From the NCBI RefSeq assembly GCF_024505145.1, contig NZ_JANIAA010000003.1:434001-498000 (forward strand): 64,000 nucleotides of DNA, given 5' to 3'. The DNA is from Streptomyces rugosispiralis (lineage in GTDB: Bacteria; Actinomycetota; Actinomycetes; Streptomycetales; Streptomycetaceae). Position 1 is the first letter of the stretch; every line of letters starts with the position of its first letter. The position numbers and the translations under genes were made by a program. Shown piece after piece: positions 60,724 through 64,000 of the stretch. The notes under the pieces are model-generated. The model saw nothing but the letters and a program-made list of their open reading frames with translations, ran no database searches and was not told the DNA's origin.

Positions 60724-62130
60724 GTGGCGACATCCGAAGTTGTGGTTCCCCCGGTCCGTATCGGGAGGCTGTCGATCGGTGCCCTCGGCATCTTGGCGCT
60801 CGCCCTCGGCACCCTGCAGACAGTGGTGGATCCGGCGCTCCCGCTGCTCCAACGTGAGCTGGGAGTCAGCTCCGGCGAAGGGGCGCTGGTCTCCAACGCG
60901 GTGCTCATCACCGGCGCCGCCGTCGCGCCCGTCGCGGGCAAACTCGGCGACCGCTACGGCGGGAAGCGGGTGCTGGTCCGGCTGATGGCCGTGGTCTCGG
61001 CCGGTGGTCTGCTGGCCGGCCTGGCCCCGAATCTGCCGGTGTTGTTGCTCGGTCAGGTATTGCAGGGCGCCATGGTGGGGGCGCTGCCCCTTTCCTTCCT
61101 CCTGGTGCGCAAACACCTCCCGGCGGGAGAGTCACAGCTCGGGATGGGGCTGGTCATGGCGCTGTTCACGGGCGGCGGCATGGTGGGAACGCTGACCGCC
61201 GGGCCGATCGCGGAAGGACTTTCCTGGCACTGGATGTTCGCGCTGCCGACGATCGTGATCATCGCGATGACGTTGGTCGTGGCCCGGTTGATGCCGCATG
61301 ATCCGCCGATCGAATCGGAGTACAGGTTCGACTGGCCGGGCGTGGTTCTGCTGAGCGGCACGCTGCTCGCGTTCATGCTCGGGCTCGTGAGGGTGACGGG
61401 CGACGAGGGCCTGCCGCCACTCGCGATCGGGGCCCTCGCGGTGGTCGTGGCCGCCCTCGCGACCGGATGGGTCGTCGTCGAGCGCCGGGCCGCCTCGCCG
61501 ATGGTCGATCTCCGCATGCTGGCGAAGCCCGCGATGTGGCATGCGTGCATGCTCACCATCGTCATCACCACCAGCTTCGGGATGGTGAGCTTTCTGCTCC
61601 CACAGCTGTTCGGGGTACCGGGCGACGGGTACGGCTTCGGAGCCGACACCACCGACATTGGACTGTTCCTGCTCCCCGGCGCCATCGCCGGGGCGGTGAG
61701 CGACTCGGTCGGCGGGATCACGGCGCGGCGATTCGGTCTGCGTGCCGTGGTCAGCGTGGGCGCCGTCGTCACCGCGGCCACGATGATCGCCCTGGTGTCG
61801 CTGCACACCGCGGAATGGCAGCTCGTCCTCGCGAAGGCGCTGGCCGCGATGGCCGCGGGCGCCGCTACCACGGCGTTGCTCACCAGCGCCGCCGGCGCCG
61901 TCGAGACCAAGGACACCGGCATCGCCACCAGCGTGCTCGTGGTGACACGCGTGGTCGGCATCGCCCTGGGCGTCCAGATCGCCGCCGCGATCCTCGACGC
62001 CGCGGCCGACCCGACGACGGGCCTGCCTGCCGAATCGTCCTTCGTCACCGGTTTCGTCGTCGCCGGCCTCGTCGCCGCGCTGTCACTGCTCGTCGTCCGT
62101 ATCACGAAGAAAAAGGGAGCCCAGGCATGA
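60724..62130 (+). CDS. MFS drug-type efflux permease
   Basis: About 468 residues from GTG 60724 with GGAG 10 nt upstream; the open frame continues upstream to 60568 but without membrane sequence. It has 14 helices of the DHA2-like class: LGTLQTVVDPALPLLQRELG, PVAGKLGDRYGGKRVLVRLM and FTGGGMVGTLTAGPIAEGLS. The divergence from canonical EmrB motifs is moderate. Its stop overlaps the FAD monooxygenase start (ATGA), so export and modification of the same compound is likely. Confidence 0.9.
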   Translation: MATSEVVVPPVRIGRLSIGALGILALALGTLQTVVDPALPLLQRELGVSSGEGALVSNAVLITGAAVAPVAGKLGDRYGGKRVLVRLMAVVSAGGLLAGLAPNLPVLLLGQVLQGAMVGALPLSFLLVRKHLPAGESQLGMGLVMALFTGGGMVGTLTAGPIAEGLSWHWMFALPTIVIIAMTLVVARLMPHDPPIESEYRFDWPGVVLLSGTLLAFMLGLVRVTGDEGLPPLAIGALAVVVAALATGWVVVERRAASPMVDLRMLAKPAMWHACMLTIVITTSFGMVSFLLPQLFGVPGDGYGFGADTTDIGLFLLPGAIAGAVSDSVGGITARRFGLRAVVSVGAVVTAATMIALVSLHTAEWQLVLAKALAAMAAGAATTALLTSAAGAVETKDTGIATSVLVVTRVVGIALGVQIAAAILDAAADPTTGLPAESSFVTGFVVAGLVAALSLLVVRITKKKGAQA

Positions 62131-63353
62131 CATCCACCGGTCTGTCGATGGACGTGCGTACCACCGCGAAGCGCACGGTCCTGATCTCCGGGGCCAGCAT
62201 CTCCGGACCCGCCCTCGCGTACTGGCTGCACCGGGCCGGATTCGCGGTCACGGTGGTGGAGAAGGCGAGCGCGCCGCGCGACGGTGGCTACCCGATCGAC
62301 ATCCGCGGTACGGCGATCGAGGTGGTCCGGCGGATGGGGATACTGCCGCGACTGCGGGACGCGCACATCGACTCGCGTCACGCCACTTTCCTCGACGCCG
62401 ACGGCGGTGAAGTGGCCTCGGTCGGCGCGGCCGCCGTCGCCGGCAGCGTCGAGGGACAGGACCTCGAGGTGCGTCGTGGGGATCTGACCGCGACTCTCCA
62501 CGGAAAAGTCCGCGACGACGTGGAATTCCTCTTCGGCGACTCCATCGGCACCCTCGACCAGTCCTCCGGACAAGGGGTCGACATCACTTTCCGCAGTGGG
62601 CGACAGCGCACGTTCGACCTGGTGGTCGGCGCCGACGGTATGCACTCACATACCCGGGAGTCCGTGTTCGGCCCCGAGGAACGGTTCCACCGCTACCTCG
62701 GCTACTGCTTCGCCATCTTCACCATGCCGAACACCTTCGGGCTCTCCCGCGAACTCATGATGTGGAACACCCCCGGGAGAGCCGCGGCCCTCTACGCGGT
62801 CGGGGGCGACGACGAGCTGCACGCCTTCCTGAACTTCCACCAGCCGGAACCGCCGTTCGGCGCCCTCCGCAACCCCGACGCCCAGCGGGACCTGGTCGCC
62901 ACGGTCTTCGCGGACGCGGGATGGGAGGTTCCCGGCATGGTCAACGCCATGCGCGAGGCGGATGACCTGTTCTTCGACACGGCCGGTCAGATCCGCATGC
63001 CCCACTGGTCCAACGGCCGCGTCGCGCTCGTCGGCGACGCCGCGTACGCACCCTCGTTCCTCACCGGACAAGGCTCGAGCCTCGCCCTGGTCGGTGCCTA
63101 CATGCTGGCCAACGCCCTGGCCACGAACCGGGACCACACCGCGGCCCTCGCCGCCTACGAACGCGACGTTCGCGAGTTCGTGGCCATGAACCAGGCACTG
63201 GTCGACAACGGTGCGGCCACGCTCTTCCCCACCACGGCGCGGGCCCTGGAGCAACGCAACACCATGCTGCGCGGCCTCGTCACCATGCCCTCCGCACCGG
63301 CCCGACCGGCCCACTCGGCCCTTACGCTGCCCGAATTCGCCGCCATGCCGTGA
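62127..63353 (+). CDS. FAD-dependent monooxygenase (TetX-like class)
   Basis: A 408-residue flavoprotein: VLISGASISGPALAYWLHRA, DGGYPIDIRGTAIEVVRRMG, LVVGADGMHSHTRESVFG and VALVGDAAYAPSFLTGQGSS. It is the single-component class A type similar to TetX and MhpA-like hydroxylases of secondary metabolism. Coupled by ATGA to the efflux pump. The pair suggests resistance or detoxification, or the tailoring and export of a product (inference). GKVRDDVEFLFGDSI is a typical substrate-domain strand. Confidence 0.92.
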   Translation: MTSTGLSMDVRTTAKRTVLISGASISGPALAYWLHRAGFAVTVVEKASAPRDGGYPIDIRGTAIEVVRRMGILPRLRDAHIDSRHATFLDADGGEVASVGAAAVAGSVEGQDLEVRRGDLTATLHGKVRDDVEFLFGDSIGTLDQSSGQGVDITFRSGRQRTFDLVVGADGMHSHTRESVFGPEERFHRYLGYCFAIFTMPNTFGLSRELMMWNTPGRAAALYAVGGDDELHAFLNFHQPEPPFGALRNPDAQRDLVATVFADAGWEVPGMVNAMREADDLFFDTAGQIRMPHWSNGRVALVGDAAYAPSFLTGQGSSLALVGAYMLANALATNRDHTAALAAYERDVREFVAMNQALVDNGAATLFPTTARALEQRNTMLRGLVTMPSAPARPAHSALTLPEFAAMP

Positions 63354-63391
63354 CCTGACGGAGTCCGTTCGGAGAGACGGCGGCACCGCGC

Positions 63392-63557
63392 TAGGGCCTG
63401 TCTGGGGTTGTGATCTGGATCAGGGAGCGGGGCGTGGTGCGTGCGATCGCAAGGCGCCGGAAGGCCCTCGTAGCGGAGCTACTAGGGCGTTTCGGCAACG
63501 CCGCGAGCGTACGTGCCACGCCCCGCGAGCCCAGATCACAACCCCAGACAGGCCCTA
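63392..63557. mobile_element. 166-bp near-palindromic repeat element (MITE-like)
   Basis: Perfect 27-bp terminal inverted repeats (TAGGGCCTGTCTGGGG at the left end, 63392-63418 with 63531-63557) enclose two further imperfect inverted blocks, so the whole element can fold on itself about position 63475. The ends are TA, as in elements that insert at TA. It carries no gene. It sits between convergent genes, and its right end supplies the TAG stop codon of the response regulator on the minus strand. Confidence 0.9.
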
Positions 63558-64000
63558 ACTGGAGGCGGTGCCGCCGTCGGGTGCGGCGGCCTGGACCAGG
63601 CCCGTCCGGTAGGCGATGACGACGAGTTGCGCCCGGTCGCGGGCCTGCAGCTTCGTCATGGCGCGCTGGACGTGGGCGCGGACGGTGAAGGGGCTGAGGA
63701 ACATCCGCTCGGCGATCTCCTGGTTGGACAGGCCGGTCGCGACCAGGGCCACCATCTCGCGTTCGCGCGGGGTGAGCACGGCGAGCTGTTCGGGGTGGTG
63801 CCGCGGCGCGTCGTCCGGTGTGGCCAGGAAACGGGCGACCAGGGAGCGGGTCGCGGCGGGGGACAGCAGAGTCTCGCCCTCGGCGATCGTACGGACGGCG
63901 TGCAGCAGGTCCTCGGCCCCGATGCCCTTGCCGATGAAGCCGCCGGCCCCCGCGCGCAGCGCCTGAGCGACGTACTCGTCGGTCTCGTACGTGGTGAGGA
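63555..64000 (-). CDS. NarL/FixJ-family response regulator, partial
   Basis: The C-terminal 148 codons are present; the gene runs off the right edge. The end of the receiver domain (TYETDEYVAQALRAGAGGFI, GKGIGAEDLLHAVRTIAEGE) is followed by the LuxR helix-turn-helix LTPREREMVALVATGLSNQE and FLSPFTVRAHVQRAMTKLQA. The stop TAG is formed by the terminal TA of the palindromic element. A histidine kinase is expected just beyond the window. Confidence 0.93.
   Translation of the reverse strand, partial: LTTYETDEYVAQALRAGAGGFIGKGIGAEDLLHAVRTIAEGETLLSPAATRSLVARFLATPDDAPRHHPEQLAVLTPREREMVALVATGLSNQEIAERMFLSPFTVRAHVQRAMTKLQARDRAQLVVIAYRTGLVQAAAPDGGTASS

Noticed and set aside
1..64000. tRNA, rRNA, riboswitch or prophage genes
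   Set aside because: Both strands were read for cloverleaf-like ends, rRNA-like stretches, integrases and phage structural genes; nothing convincing was seen.

Overview
This is a 64-kb window of very GC-rich, densely packed DNA with GTG/TTG starts, many ATGA/GTGA overlaps, leaderless-looking regulator genes and actinobacterial families (DasR-type chitinase promoter, SARP and SpoIIE-like phosphatase remnants, TAP-type secreted peptidase). It is most likely a chromosomal segment of a Streptomyces or close relative. Catabolic genes, regulators and gene remnants dominate, and there is no ribosomal, replication or central biosynthetic gene. That fits a chromosome arm or accessory region (inference). 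No tRNA, rRNA, CRISPR array, transposase or phage gene was recognised.

Layout. 1-1140: two decayed genes, a GH88 glycosidase and a MarR regulator, each with an internal deletion. 1216-3694: a GH18 chitinase behind two DasR-like boxes, an aldo/keto reductase and a 14-bp minisatellite. 3695-9557: three regulator/enzyme pairs, each with a visible operator: FAD monooxygenase/TetR, SDR/TetR and XRE regulator/hydrolase. 9605-11421: a methyltransferase and a BtrH-like protein. 11598-19363: a coupled sugar-phosphate operon (HAD phosphatase, 2-hydroxyacid dehydrogenase, FGGY kinase, DhaK-DhaL kinase, RpiB isomerase) divergent from a DeoR regulator and an MFS permease. 19506-26633: a nitrilase-like hydrolase, a P-loop kinase, two small membrane proteins, a two-component system, and a MarR/DHA2 efflux pair. 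26708-34463: a LacI-type regulator with promoter and operator for secreted GH29 and GH28 enzymes, then a secreted S33 peptidase. 34492-37958: an SDR, an AraC regulator and a secreted alpha/beta hydrolase.

37989-44164: a GntR, PxpA, PxpB, PxpC, VOC protein, MHS permease and DUF1445 cluster, corresponding to the Bacillus ycs/kip set and pointing to 5-oxoproline (possibly D-glutamate) use. 44373-46900: a class A beta-lactamase-like protein and a PAS-PP2C phosphatase. 46921-54175: small genes and two operator-linked regulator/enzyme pairs mixed with remnants of a methyltransferase, a solute-binding protein, a SARP and a PP2C phosphatase. 54189-60421: a LysR regulator and an under-described operon of flavin monooxygenase, RidA, DUF1028, M20 amidohydrolase and MHS permease. 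60724-64000: an MFS/FAD-monooxygenase pair and a partial response regulator.

The most unusual signals are: a 166-bp near-perfect palindromic element (63392-63557) with an exact half copy at 55325-55405, where both copies end so that their terminal TA forms the TAG stop codon of the adjacent gene; tandem duplications at translationally coupled gene junctions (22560-22669 and 42536-42640) that multiply start sites; and a minisatellite whose unit equals the 3' arm of a terminator hairpin (34344-34463).
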